DNA from: an uncultured Collinsella sp.
GTDB taxonomy: Bacteria; Actinomycetota; Coriobacteriia; Coriobacteriales; Coriobacteriaceae
NCBI GenBank assembly: GCA_958348225.1
Contig: CATVYG010000014.1
Location: 1 to 49,347 of the forward strand
Reading direction: 5' to 3'
DNA length: 49,347 nt
A model generated the notes under the pieces. It searched no databases. It saw nothing but the letters and a program-made list of their open reading frames with translations, and was not told the origin of the DNA. Positions 16,875 through 24,730 of the stretch are shown piece after piece. The position numbers were made by a program, and so were the translations under genes. Numbering within the stretch: the stretch's first letter is position 1; each line of letters opens with the position of its first letter.

Positions 16875-17396
16875 ATGGCTTTTAATACGAAGGTCGATGT
16901 GGCCGATACCGAGCTCGAGGAGAATGAGGCGGCCGTCGCCGAAGCCGAGGATGTGACGCTCGAGGATGAGGCGCTCGTCGAGGCCGAGTCCGCCGATGAC
17001 GCGGACGAGGATGATGAGGAAACAGACGAGTCCGAGGACTCGCTGACCTATTCCAACGGTGTGATCGAGAAGATCGTCGCCATGGCCACCCGAGAGGTGC
17101 CGCACGTCCTGGGCATGAAGGGTAACCTTATGCACTTTGTGCAGGAGCAGTTTGGCGCCGAGAATCTGACCAAGGGCGTGACGGTTGAGGTCACCGATGA
17201 CAATCGCGTGGTCGTCAACATCTCCGTCATTATCGAGTACGGCGCCTATGCGCCCGCGATCTTCGACGATGTCAAGGCACGTGTCACCGAGCGCCTTGCC
17301 GCGATGACCGGCCTTGAGGTGGCGGGCGTCAACCTGCGCATCGAGGACGTCATCACCCCCGAGGAGTACGAGCACCGCACCAGCCAGCACGAGTAA
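16875..17396 (+). CDS. Asp23/Gls24 family envelope stress protein
   Basis: A 173-residue protein. Residues 1-55 are a strongly acidic, low-complexity leader (runs of Glu and Asp, DADEDDEETDESED). Residues about 60-165 are the Asp23/Gls24 domain: NGVIEKIVAMATREVPHV, VTVEVTDDNRVVVNISVIIEYG and VAGVNLRIEDV. The family coats the inner membrane face and responds to envelope stress. AAGGAGGAACC is a strong ribosome site. The acidic leader is an unusual addition to the family domain. Confidence 0.92.
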   Translation: MAFNTKVDVADTELEENEAAVAEAEDVTLEDEALVEAESADDADEDDEETDESEDSLTYSNGVIEKIVAMATREVPHVLGMKGNLMHFVQEQFGAENLTKGVTVEVTDDNRVVVNISVIIEYGAYAPAIFDDVKARVTERLAAMTGLEVAGVNLRIEDVITPEEYEHRTSQHE

Positions 17397-17446
17397 CCTT
17401 CCAAAAAGGGACAGGTTTGTTTTGGCAGGCTTTATCTGCGAAAACG
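17395..17446 (+). repeat. 52-bp hairpin repeat at the asp23 stop codon
   Basis: Begins within the asp23 stop codon and matches copies at 12522-12573 (reverse) and 43471-43522. The core is CCAAAAAGGGACAGGTTTG, then TTTTGGCAGG. CCAAAA pairs with TTTTGG. Bases after the core (TATCTGCGAAAACG) are shared exactly with the rph copy. Confidence 0.8.
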
Positions 17447-17449
17447 TTA

Positions 17450-17492
17450 AACGGCCGACCGCGCAAGCAAAAGCGTGGCCGGCCGTTATTTG
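17450..17492 (+). terminator. Terminator of the amaP-asp23 operon
   Basis: AACGGCCG (17450-17457) pairs with CGGCCGTT (17480-17487), with further inner pairing (CC/GG), followed by ATTTGT. It directly follows the 52-bp repeat, so the repeat itself is probably not the main terminator. Confidence 0.75.
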
Positions 17493-17604
17493 TATGCCCC
17501 CCGATGTGGGCATACCGCTCGTCTAACTAGGGGTTGCAATCGTCGCGTTCCGCGTTACCCTAATGGGCGCATTGTTTCCAAATTGTTAACGAGGGGTTGC
17601 CGTA

Positions 17605-18627
17605 ATGGCCGACGAGCACGAAACAGAAAGCAAGGCATGGGCGATTGAGGCCGCCGCGGCAGAGGCGGCATCGCGTGCTGCCGAGGAGGTGCATCGTCCT
17701 CCCGTGGTGCCGATGGAGCGCGTGGTTGATCGCACCGATATCGAGCGCGGCGAGCGTGTCGGTCAAAAGCGCAGCCAGGAGCCGGGCTTCCCGCGCTTTT
17801 TTGCCGAGCTCAATCTGGGCCTGATTCTTACGGCCTTCGCCATCGTTGCGTTTAAAACCCCTAATCACTTTGCTTTTGGCGGCACCTCGGGCGTGTCGGT
17901 CATTCTGTCCACGCTGTTCCCGACCCTGCCCGTCGGCGTTTTTATGTGGATTATCAACGCGGTTCTCGTCGTCTTGGGCTTTATCTTTTTGGAGCGCAAG
18001 GCGATTCTTTGGAGCGTCTTCGCCTCGTTTGCGCTTTCGGCCTATGTTTCGCTGTTTGAGCTCTTTATCCCGACTGATGTCTCGATGACGGGCGATATGT
18101 GGCTTGACCTGTGCTTTGCCGTGATCCTGCCGGCGCTCGGCAGCGCCATTGTCTTTGATATTGGCGCCTCGACGGGCGGCACGGACATTCTCGCTATGAT
18201 CCTCAAACGCCGCACCACGCTCGAGATTGGTCGCGCACTGCTGTTGGTCGATATCGGCATCGTGGCCATCGCGGCCTTTTTGTATGGCCCGCGTGTCGGT
18301 CTGTATTGCGTGCTCGGCCTGTTTGCCAAGACGCTTGTGGTCGACAAGGCCATCGAGAGCATTCACCTTCGTAAGGTCTGCACAGTCATTTGTTCCGAGC
18401 CCCTTAAGGTCGAGGAGTTTATCGTCAAGCATCTCAACCGCACGGCGACCATCAGCCGCGGTTACGGTGCCTTCTCGGGCAAGTGCGTGACGGTGATCAT
18501 GAGCGTGCTGAGCCGTCGCGAGGCCGTGCAACTGCGCCGCTATGCGCGCGAGGTCGATCCGGGTGCCTTTATCACGATTGTCGACAGCTCCGAGATCGTC
18601 GGCAAGGGCTTCCGCGGAACGAACTAG
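17605..18627 (+). CDS. YitT family membrane protein (DUF161 plus DUF2179)
   Basis: A 340-residue protein. Residues 1-65 are a polar leader. Residues about 70-245 carry five to six transmembrane helices of the YitT type, with FGGTSGVSVIL and the DIGASTGGTDILAMIL motif. The C-terminal soluble part (about 250-335, CTVICSEPLKVEEFIVKHLNRTATI onward) is DUF2179. The function of the family is not known. The leader is longer than usual for the family. GAGGGGTTGCC precedes the ATG. Confidence 0.88.
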   Translation: MADEHETESKAWAIEAAAAEAASRAAEEVHRPPVVPMERVVDRTDIERGERVGQKRSQEPGFPRFFAELNLGLILTAFAIVAFKTPNHFAFGGTSGVSVILSTLFPTLPVGVFMWIINAVLVVLGFIFLERKAILWSVFASFALSAYVSLFELFIPTDVSMTGDMWLDLCFAVILPALGSAIVFDIGASTGGTDILAMILKRRTTLEIGRALLLVDIGIVAIAAFLYGPRVGLYCVLGLFAKTLVVDKAIESIHLRKVCTVICSEPLKVEEFIVKHLNRTATISRGYGAFSGKCVTVIMSVLSRREAVQLRRYAREVDPGAFITIVDSSEIVGKGFRGTN

Positions 18628-18776
18628 CACAGACGTATTCAACGAACCGCCTGCTGGCGCCGTGTACCTTGCAAATCGGTCATCTTTGAGTATTTGACCC
18701 CACATTGGGCAATAATGATGCTAAAGACAACGTTTGCGATCCAAGTGATTCGTTCAAGATACGAAGGGATGATTCT

Positions 18777-20012
18777 ATGTTCTGCTCGCAGTGCGGCGCC
18801 CCCATGGGCGATAACGACAAGTTCTGCGGCGTGTGTGGTGCTCCTAATGCCGGTGCCGCTGGCCCCGCTCCCCAGGGACAGCCTCAGCCCCAGCAGTTTG
18901 TTCCGCAACCGCCCGTGGCGAATGCGCCAAAGGGCTGTGTGGCTCAGGCGTTCCAAGATATGACCAAGACTCCGGGCGTGCTTCAGCGTGTATGCCAAAT
19001 CGCGTTTTTGCCGGCGCTGATTTGCGTTGTGTCAGTGCTCGTGTTGTTTATTCCCGTTATTGGCGGCATTGCGGCTGCCATCGGCTTTTTGGCAGCTTGC
19101 ATTGCGAGCGTGTGCGGTTCCGGCTTTGGCATCGAGTGGGGTCGCGATCTGTCGCTTAAGATCGATGACGGCATGGATCGTCCGCTGATGCGTTCCACGT
19201 CGTTTGGTCTCGGAGTCTTTTCGAGCGTTATTTCGGTCGTGCTCGAGGTTATCGCTGCCATTCCCGTTATCGGTGTAGTGCTTTCGCTGGTGGAGGGCGT
19301 GGTAATTGGCGCTGCGGGCTCGTATTCTTATTACGGTTCTTATGCGCTCGAGGCTGCGCTGTTTGGCTCGCTTGGCCTGCTTGTCCTGGCGCTAATTGCC
19401 TCGGCGATTCTGGGTGTCTTCTTTAAGATGTTCGCCGACATCGCCGTGATGCACTTTGCGGTGACCGGGCGTGTCGAGAGCGCGTTTTCGCTCGATAAGG
19501 TCTGGGCGGCGTTTAAGCACAACAAGACCAAGCTGTTCTGTGCTTCGTTCCTTCCCGAGTTTTTGACGGGCCTGGTCGCCAACGTTGTCACATGGATCTT
19601 GACGGTCGTCTTTGGCGCCATTGCCTCTGTCGGTATGTATAGCTACTACTATCGTCCTACGGGTATTGAGGCAATCGTTACCGGCGGTGGCGTCACGCTC
19701 GCGCTGTTCTTGGTGCTGGTCGCTTTCGTCACCGTATTTCTTACGGTCTTTGGCAAGATGCTCAAGCACCGTGCCGTTGGCTATTGGGCCGCACGCTATG
19801 CAAGCGAGTGGGCCGATGAGGATAAGGACGACGTCCTGACTTTTGTGTTGCCCTTCGAGAAGAAGTCCACCCCTTCGGGTTACGGTGCTCCGGATGCTTC
19901 GCCGGCACCTGCACCCGCTCCCGCGACCGAGCCTGCGCCTGAGCCTGAGCCGGCACCTGCACCTGAGTCGGCGTCCGAGCCAAGCTCCGACGAGGAACCT
20001 CAGGACGAGTAG
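18777..20012 (+). CDS. Zinc-ribbon, DUF4013-like membrane protein
   Basis: A 411-residue protein. Residues 1-22 form a zinc ribbon (FCSQCGAPMGDNDKFCGVCG: two CxxC pairs). A Pro/Gln-rich linker follows, then about six hydrophobic helices (residues 70-345) in an arrangement like DUF4013 proteins. The last about 50 residues are a Pro-Ala-Glu repeat (PAPAPAPATEPAPEPEP), which probably extends as a flexible tail. The frame opens 24 codons earlier, but ATG 18777 has GAAGGGA upstream and starts the ribbon. Function unknown. Confidence 0.75.
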   Translation: MFCSQCGAPMGDNDKFCGVCGAPNAGAAGPAPQGQPQPQQFVPQPPVANAPKGCVAQAFQDMTKTPGVLQRVCQIAFLPALICVVSVLVLFIPVIGGIAAAIGFLAACIASVCGSGFGIEWGRDLSLKIDDGMDRPLMRSTSFGLGVFSSVISVVLEVIAAIPVIGVVLSLVEGVVIGAAGSYSYYGSYALEAALFGSLGLLVLALIASAILGVFFKMFADIAVMHFAVTGRVESAFSLDKVWAAFKHNKTKLFCASFLPEFLTGLVANVVTWILTVVFGAIASVGMYSYYYRPTGIEAIVTGGGVTLALFLVLVAFVTVFLTVFGKMLKHRAVGYWAARYASEWADEDKDDVLTFVLPFEKKSTPSGYGAPDASPAPAPAPATEPAPEPEPAPAPESASEPSSDEEPQDE

Positions 20013-20071
20013 CCATGCCGTCTGCCATTTGGGGACGGGGTAGAAATAGTAGAAATAGCGCTTGAAGAATG

Positions 20072-20107
20072 AGCGGGGGCGGACGTGTCGAAACGTCCGC
20101 CCCCGCT
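20072..20107. terminator. Bidirectional terminator between convergent genes
   Basis: A 15-bp perfect stem (20072-20086 with 20093-20107; AGCGGGGGCGGACGT and its complement) and a six-base loop GTCGAA. It sits between the zinc-ribbon gene and the M20 amidohydrolase gene and can serve both. Just before it, GGGGACGGGG at 20034 resembles the dispersed repeat cores. Confidence 0.85.
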
Positions 20108-20152
20108 TTGACATCGCGATGTGGCTATGACTGCGAGATGCCAGCGAATCGA

Positions 20153-21616
20153 TTACTCGTCGTGCTTCTCCTCACGGCGTGCAGCAGCGCGTGCGTCGTG
20201 GATGCCCTTGATCGCGGCATGGCGAGCCGTTCGGGCATCATGGATGGCGTCGCGAGCCTCGGCGGTCGTCGCCTTGGCAGAGCGCAACTTGGCGGCCAGA
20301 TCGGGGTTGGTTTCGGCGACCGCGGTAATCGCGGGGCCGTCGAGCTCCTCTTGCGTGGGCTCGGCCAAAAAGTCGATAGCATACTGGGCGGCCACCATGG
20401 AGCCCTTGGCCAGCACGCTCTCGTCGATCTTGTAGAAGCAGGAATGTTGGGCGTACGTGGCGCCAATCTTGGGGTTGCGCGTACCTACAAAGGCGAGCAC
20501 ACCCGGTACGCGACGCAGGTACTCCGAAAAATCCTCGCCCGAAAGCGTGCCGCGATAATGGCCTTGGCCGGTGGGGCCCAGGCACTTGATTACAGCCTGA
20601 CGGCAGCGCTCGCTCGAGGCGGCGTCGTTTTCGACCTTGTAGTTGGCGATGGTGTAGTCGGTGAGCTCTGCCTCGGCGCCCAGAGCTGCCGCGGTATGCT
20701 CCACGATGCGGCGCATGAGCTCCGGCATTTCCTCGTGGGTCGAATCGCCGTAGGTGCGCACTGTGCCGGCGAGGTAGGCCGTGCCGGCGATAACGTTGCG
20801 CGCGGTGCCGCCGTGCAGCTCGCCGACGGTGATGACAGCCGGCTCGTAGGGGCTGATCTCGCGCGAAACGATGGTCTGCAGGGCGTTGACGATCTCGGCG
20901 GCCACCATAACGGCGTCGTGACCGCGCTGGGGCATGGCGCCGTGGCACGAGGTGCCGCGTACGTCGATGCGGAACCAGTCGGTATTGGCCATGCGCGGTC
21001 CGGGCTCGCAGCTCACGGTGCCGGCGTCAACCTCGCTCCAGATATGCGCGGCGTAGGCGCCATCGACGCCGTCGAGCACACCCGTGCCGATCATGAGCTT
21101 GGCGCCCTGGCCGTTTTCCTCGCTGGGCTGGAAGACGATGCGGACTTCGCCGTGGATGTCGTCGGTCATATGGCGCAGGATCTGCAGCGTGCCGAGCATC
21201 ATGGCGATATGGCAGTCGTGGCCGCAGGCGTGCATGCAGCCCTCGTTGACGCTGGCGAACTCCTCGCCGGTCTGCTCGGTGACGGGCAGGGCGTCGATGT
21301 CGGCGCGCAGCAGGATGCGGCGGCGTGGCGTGCCGTCCTCGCGGTAGGCATCCGGCGCGGTACCGCGAAGCGTTGCCACCAAGCCGGTCTTGAGCGGACG
21401 CTCGTAGGGGATATTCATGGCGTCGAGCTGGTTGGCGATGTCAGAAGTCGTACGCTCCTCGGTGAGGCTCAGCTCCGGGTGCTTATGGAAGTGCCGGCGC
21501 TGCTTGATGATATAGGGTTCAAACTCGGTAGCGATATCTTGGATGGCCGCGGTGACGTCATCTGCCGCGCGAACCTCGGTTGCCGCCATGATCTGCTGTG
21601 CCTTGGTCTTCGTCAT
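20153..21616 (-). CDS. M20 family metallo-amidohydrolase
   Basis: A 487-residue M20/peptidase D-type hydrolase (IAA-amino acid or N-acyl-amino acid hydrolase group). Metal-site motifs are RRHFHKHPELSLTEERT, then HACGHDCHIAMMLG (Cys and His ligands), PSEENGQGA (usually PAEE; catalytic Glu), and AQHSCFYKID near the end. A dimerisation segment with RGTSCHGAMPQRGHDA follows the expected layout. The C-terminal about 60 residues are a charged Ala/Arg-rich helix that is not part of the family fold. ATG 21616 has AAGGAGC upstream; the long open frame beyond it is a shadow of the neighbouring gene. Confidence 0.88.
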   Translation of the reverse strand: MTKTKAQQIMAATEVRAADDVTAAIQDIATEFEPYIIKQRRHFHKHPELSLTEERTTSDIANQLDAMNIPYERPLKTGLVATLRGTAPDAYREDGTPRRRILLRADIDALPVTEQTGEEFASVNEGCMHACGHDCHIAMMLGTLQILRHMTDDIHGEVRIVFQPSEENGQGAKLMIGTGVLDGVDGAYAAHIWSEVDAGTVSCEPGPRMANTDWFRIDVRGTSCHGAMPQRGHDAVMVAAEIVNALQTIVSREISPYEPAVITVGELHGGTARNVIAGTAYLAGTVRTYGDSTHEEMPELMRRIVEHTAAALGAEAELTDYTIANYKVENDAASSERCRQAVIKCLGPTGQGHYRGTLSGEDFSEYLRRVPGVLAFVGTRNPKIGATYAQHSCFYKIDESVLAKGSMVAAQYAIDFLAEPTQEELDGPAITAVAETNPDLAAKLRSAKATTAEARDAIHDARTARHAAIKGIHDARAAARREEKHDE

Positions 21617-21784
21617 GATCGATTTGCTCCTTGCTGGGTTGATCGCAAAATCGTACAGGCTCCCTCCAGTATGACACCTGCCACTTGGCGTGGCAAAGCA
21701 GCCGTTTGCCGCTTGGGGTTTTGTAACAAGAGTGGGGGAGTACACTCGGGGGTGTTGAATTTCCTGCCAGAGATGGGGATGCCC

Positions 21785-23422
21785 ATGCAACATATCGACC
21801 GGATTATCCGCTCCAAGAACGTCTTTACCGCGCAAGACGGCATCGATACCGCCCGCGAGCTGGCGATTGCCATCGCAGGCGACCGTATCGTCGCAGTCGG
21901 TGCGCCCGATGACGTGATTGCCGCCGCTCCCGCCGCCACGCCGGTTATCGATTACGGCGAGCAGTTTGTTTGCCCCGGTTTCCATGACGCTCATCTGCAC
22001 TTCTTTCATACCTCGGTCGGTTCCTCGCCGTACATGCTCATGGATATGGGCACGTCCGAGGCTGCGCTGGTGCAGCACGCGCTCGAGTTTTCCAAGGACC
22101 TGCCCGATGACGCTTGGGTTGTGACGCAGGGCTGGCGCGACTACCGTTGGGACCCGCCCGAGCATCCTACCAAGGCGTCGCTCGATGCGGCATTCCCCGA
22201 TCGTCCCTGCGTTATGTATTCGGGCGACGGGCACACGCTGTGGCTCAACAGCCGCGCACTCGATGCGCTCGGCGTCACGCGCGACAGCGAGCCACCAGCG
22301 GGCGGAAGCTACGACAAGGACACAAACGGCGAGCTCACGGGCATTGCTCACGAAGCGGCTGCTATGCAGCTGTTGCCGCGCTGCCTTGAGTGGCTGGGCG
22401 AAGATCGCATCGCAAGCGCTTACGCCGATCAAATGAGGCGCATGGCCGAGCAGGGCATCACCTCGATATGCGATATGTCGCTCATGCCCATGCCGGGCTG
22501 CGATTTTATCCGCGACGACGTCTACGACAAACTGCAGGCAGCCGGCAAGTTGGGCATTCGAGCCCATCTGTTCCCCACGCTGTTGGATGACCAGTCACGC
22601 TTGGAAGAGCTGCAGACCCGCTACGCGAACAACGCGCTGCTCTCGGCGCCTGGTTTTAAGCAGTTTTTCGACGGCGTGTCGAGCGAACACACGGCCTATC
22701 TCACCGAGCCCTATACCAACCCGCGCTTCCCGGGCGACCAGGGCCGTCTGACAGTTCCTGCCGAGCGTATGCGCAAACTGGTCCTCGCTGCCGCGGAGCG
22801 CGGTCACACCGTGCGCATCCACGTCATTGGTGACGGTGCGATTCATGCCGCGCTGGATATCTTCGAGGAGGCCGCCGAACTGTACGGCCTGCCCCAGCAC
22901 GGTCATAACACACTCGAGCATCTGGAGAACCTCTTGCCCGAGGACATCGACCGCCTGCGCAAGCTTAACGTCGTTGCCTCGAGCCAGCCCTGTCACATTA
23001 CACTCGACCCGGGCGGCCCCGAGCGCGATCTAGGCCTGGAACGCAGCCGCATCATGTGGCCGTTTGCGACCTATAAGCAGCGCGGCATTCGCCAAGCCTT
23101 CGGTACCGACAGCCCTATCACAGCTGTTACCAGCATGAACGTGCTCTACACGGCTATCACGCGCCAGGACCCTCGCAGTCACTGGCCCGAGGGCGGCTGG
23201 CTGCCGAGCGAGCGCATCGATGCGGCCACAGCTCTGCGCAACTACACCCTGGGCAGCGCCTACGCGGCAGGCGACGAGCAAAACCTCGGCAGCCTGAAAC
23301 CCGGCAAATACGCCGACCTGGTAGTCCTGGATCAAAACCCCCTCACCATCGACCCCCAAGAGCTCCAGGCTACCAAGGTTCAGACCACCTACCTGGCAGG
23401 TAACTTGATTTACGAGCGCTAA
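21785..23422 (+). CDS. Amidohydrolase-3 (YtcJ-like) metal-dependent hydrolase
   Basis: A protein of about 545 residues in the amidohydrolase superfamily, YtcJ-like branch. It has GEQFVCPGFHDAHLHFF (the metal-binding HxH in HLH form), then a TIM-barrel body with the HVIGDGAIHAALD ligand region, LEHLENL, and the closing FGTDSPI Asp motif and LKPGKYADLVVLDQNP. The family hydrolyses amide bonds of unknown small substrates. Starts at 21773, 21779 and 21785 are all in frame; 21785 has GGGGA at the best distance. It is divergent from the M20 enzyme 168 bases away, and the two may act on related acyl-amides. Confidence 0.85.
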   Translation: MQHIDRIIRSKNVFTAQDGIDTARELAIAIAGDRIVAVGAPDDVIAAAPAATPVIDYGEQFVCPGFHDAHLHFFHTSVGSSPYMLMDMGTSEAALVQHALEFSKDLPDDAWVVTQGWRDYRWDPPEHPTKASLDAAFPDRPCVMYSGDGHTLWLNSRALDALGVTRDSEPPAGGSYDKDTNGELTGIAHEAAAMQLLPRCLEWLGEDRIASAYADQMRRMAEQGITSICDMSLMPMPGCDFIRDDVYDKLQAAGKLGIRAHLFPTLLDDQSRLEELQTRYANNALLSAPGFKQFFDGVSSEHTAYLTEPYTNPRFPGDQGRLTVPAERMRKLVLAAAERGHTVRIHVIGDGAIHAALDIFEEAAELYGLPQHGHNTLEHLENLLPEDIDRLRKLNVVASSQPCHITLDPGGPERDLGLERSRIMWPFATYKQRGIRQAFGTDSPITAVTSMNVLYTAITRQDPRSHWPEGGWLPSERIDAATALRNYTLGSAYAAGDEQNLGSLKPGKYADLVVLDQNPLTIDPQELQATKVQTTYLAGNLIYER

Positions 23423-23444
23423 GTATTCATGCCGTACCGTTAAG

Positions 23445-23495
23445 CGCGGCTCGGGCAGCCTTTTTGGGATAGCGCTCGAGCCGCGTTTGCGTTTT
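23445..23495 (+). terminator. Terminator after the amidohydrolase-3 gene
   Basis: CGCGGCTCG (23445-23453) pairs with CGAGCCGCG (23477-23485), then TTTGCGTTTT. It begins the 918-base gene-free stretch 23423-24340, which otherwise holds the two inverted-repeat structures listed below and no credible reading frame. Confidence 0.75.
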
Positions 23496-23677
23496 GGTGG
23501 GGATCCGCCATGAGCGTCCCTGCTCTGTTGGATTTGGGTGCGGGGCGGAGGTGCTGCTGCCCCGCGCTCAATTTGGACACCAGCAATGCTATCTCTTGGT
23601 GTTTTGCATACTTCCCATTACAGATTGCATAAAAAGGCTGGGATGTCCTTCCTGATCCTGATGTACCCCCGCCCGTG

Positions 23678-23915
23678 CCGTGCAAAAAACGGAGTATTCA
23701 GCACCGCGAGCTCTGCCGGTGCCGCTGCGGCTGAGTAACGTTGCGGAGATTGACGTCATTTTGGGCTCCGGTACGGCGCGAAGCATGCCTTTTTGTCCTG
23801 GCGGGGTTTGCCTGCCGACTCAAATCGCCGGTCGAAGGCGTCCTTGGGACCAATATGGTGTGTCCGGCGTGTATGCAGCCGTCCTGGCTTGCTGAATACT
23901 CCCAAAAATGCACGG
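23678..23915. repeat. Element with 26-bp imperfect terminal inverted repeats
   Basis: Left arm 23678-23703 and right arm 23890-23915 are complementary at 20 of 26 positions: CCGTGCA and GGAGTATTCAGCA pair, while the block between does not. That block is a run of five A on the + strand in both arms. The 186-base interior has no credible gene. The size and ends resemble a MITE or a large hairpin element. The CAAAAAAC next to GAGTA also occurs in the element at 36436. Confidence 0.5.
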
Positions 23916-24024
23916 TGCTCCCCAGGGGACCCGTGCACGCAACGAAAACCATGCCCATGTCGCTATCCGCATCGCAATTTTGCTGCACTGACTTTTTTGA
24001 ATACCGGGACCGAATTAGTTAACC

Positions 24025-24173
24025 TGGCTCCCGTGTGGCTCCGGAGGGGCGGGGCATAAGGTTTATCGCGAGTTCCGCACGAGCCGAAGGCCACTTAATG
24101 TGGCCTTCGTGCGAGCAGGACTGCCCGAGCAGGAAACCTTATGCCCCGCCCCTCCGGAGCCACACGGGAGCCA
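24025..24173. repeat. Large nested palindrome upstream of groES (40-bp perfect arms)
   Basis: Arms 24025-24064 and 24134-24173 are perfectly complementary over 40 bases (starting TGGCTCCCGTGTGGCTCCGG). The 69-base interior holds a second perfect 10-bp hairpin, CGAAGGCCAC (24085-24094) with GTGGCCTTCG (24100-24109) around TTAAT. There is no T-run. It lies 167 bases before groES; no gene is present. Confidence 0.9.
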
Positions 24174-24340
24174 CCGCTAAGTTATCCCCCGGCATTCAGA
24201 AAATCTAAGTGCCAAAAAATAAGATTTTTTGACTCTGTGTTGTATAACCCGCCATTCGTGGGTACCATTCAACGCGTACGCAAACAAAAAGGGTTAATTC
24301 GCGTGGCATAACCACGCGGCCCAAAAAGGAGGAGACAAGC

Positions 24341-24634
24341 ATGTCGTCTTTGAAGCCGCTTGCAGATCGTGTTCTGGTCAAGCCCGACGAGGCCGAGCAG
24401 AAGACCGCTTCTGGTCTGTATATCGCCAGCAACGCTCAGGAGAAGCCGCAGCGCGGCACCATCGTTGCCGTGGGCGCCGGCAAGGTCAACGACAAGGGTG
24501 AGCGCATCCCCATGGACGTCAAGGTTGGCGACGTTGTCATCTACGGTAAGTTCGGTGGCAACGAGGTCAAGGTCGACGGCGAGAAGTATCTGCTGATGCG
24601 CGCCGACGACATCTACGCCGTCGTCGAGGCCTAG
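24341..24634 (+). CDS. groES: Co-chaperonin GroES
   Basis: A 97-residue GroES (Hsp10), the heptameric lid of the GroEL folding chamber. Family sequence is clear: LKPLADRVLVKPDEAEQKTASGLYI (with the mobile loop following), GTIVAVGAGKVNDKGERIPMDVKVGDVVIYGKFGGNEVKVDGEKYLLMRADDIYAVVE. AAAAAGGAGGAG gives a very strong ribosome site. The leader contains a hairpin, CGCGTGG / CCACGCG (about 24300-24318). No CIRCE (TTAGCACTC) or HAIR element was found, so heat control by HrcA or HspR is not supported here. groEL follows by 96 bases. Confidence 0.98.
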   Translation: MSSLKPLADRVLVKPDEAEQKTASGLYIASNAQEKPQRGTIVAVGAGKVNDKGERIPMDVKVGDVVIYGKFGGNEVKVDGEKYLLMRADDIYAVVEA

Positions 24635-24730
24635 TCTCACCAGGCTCTCTGATTCGTCTTTGAACGCGGTCGCCGCATAGGACTCGGAAGCGGCGACGCG
24701 AGTCACATTTCTTTTGGAGGATTACCCACC

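Noticed and set aside
20153..22567. 804-residue version of the M20 hydrolase
   Set aside because: The first 317 residues are antisense to the divergent amidohydrolase gene. ATG 21616 has a good ribosome site and the right family start.
23440..24059. Several 60-96 residue frames in the 23.4-24.3 kb gap
   Set aside because: They overlap each other on both strands, lack ribosome sites and are crossed by inverted repeats.
24226..24248. TTGACT and TATAAC as the groES promoter
   Set aside because: They are only eight bases apart, too close for a -35/-10 pair.
24174..24340. CIRCE or HAIR heat-shock operator before groES
   Set aside because: No TTAGCACTC-N9-GAGTGCTAA and no CTTGAGT-N7-ACTCAAG was found; only a short leader hairpin is present.
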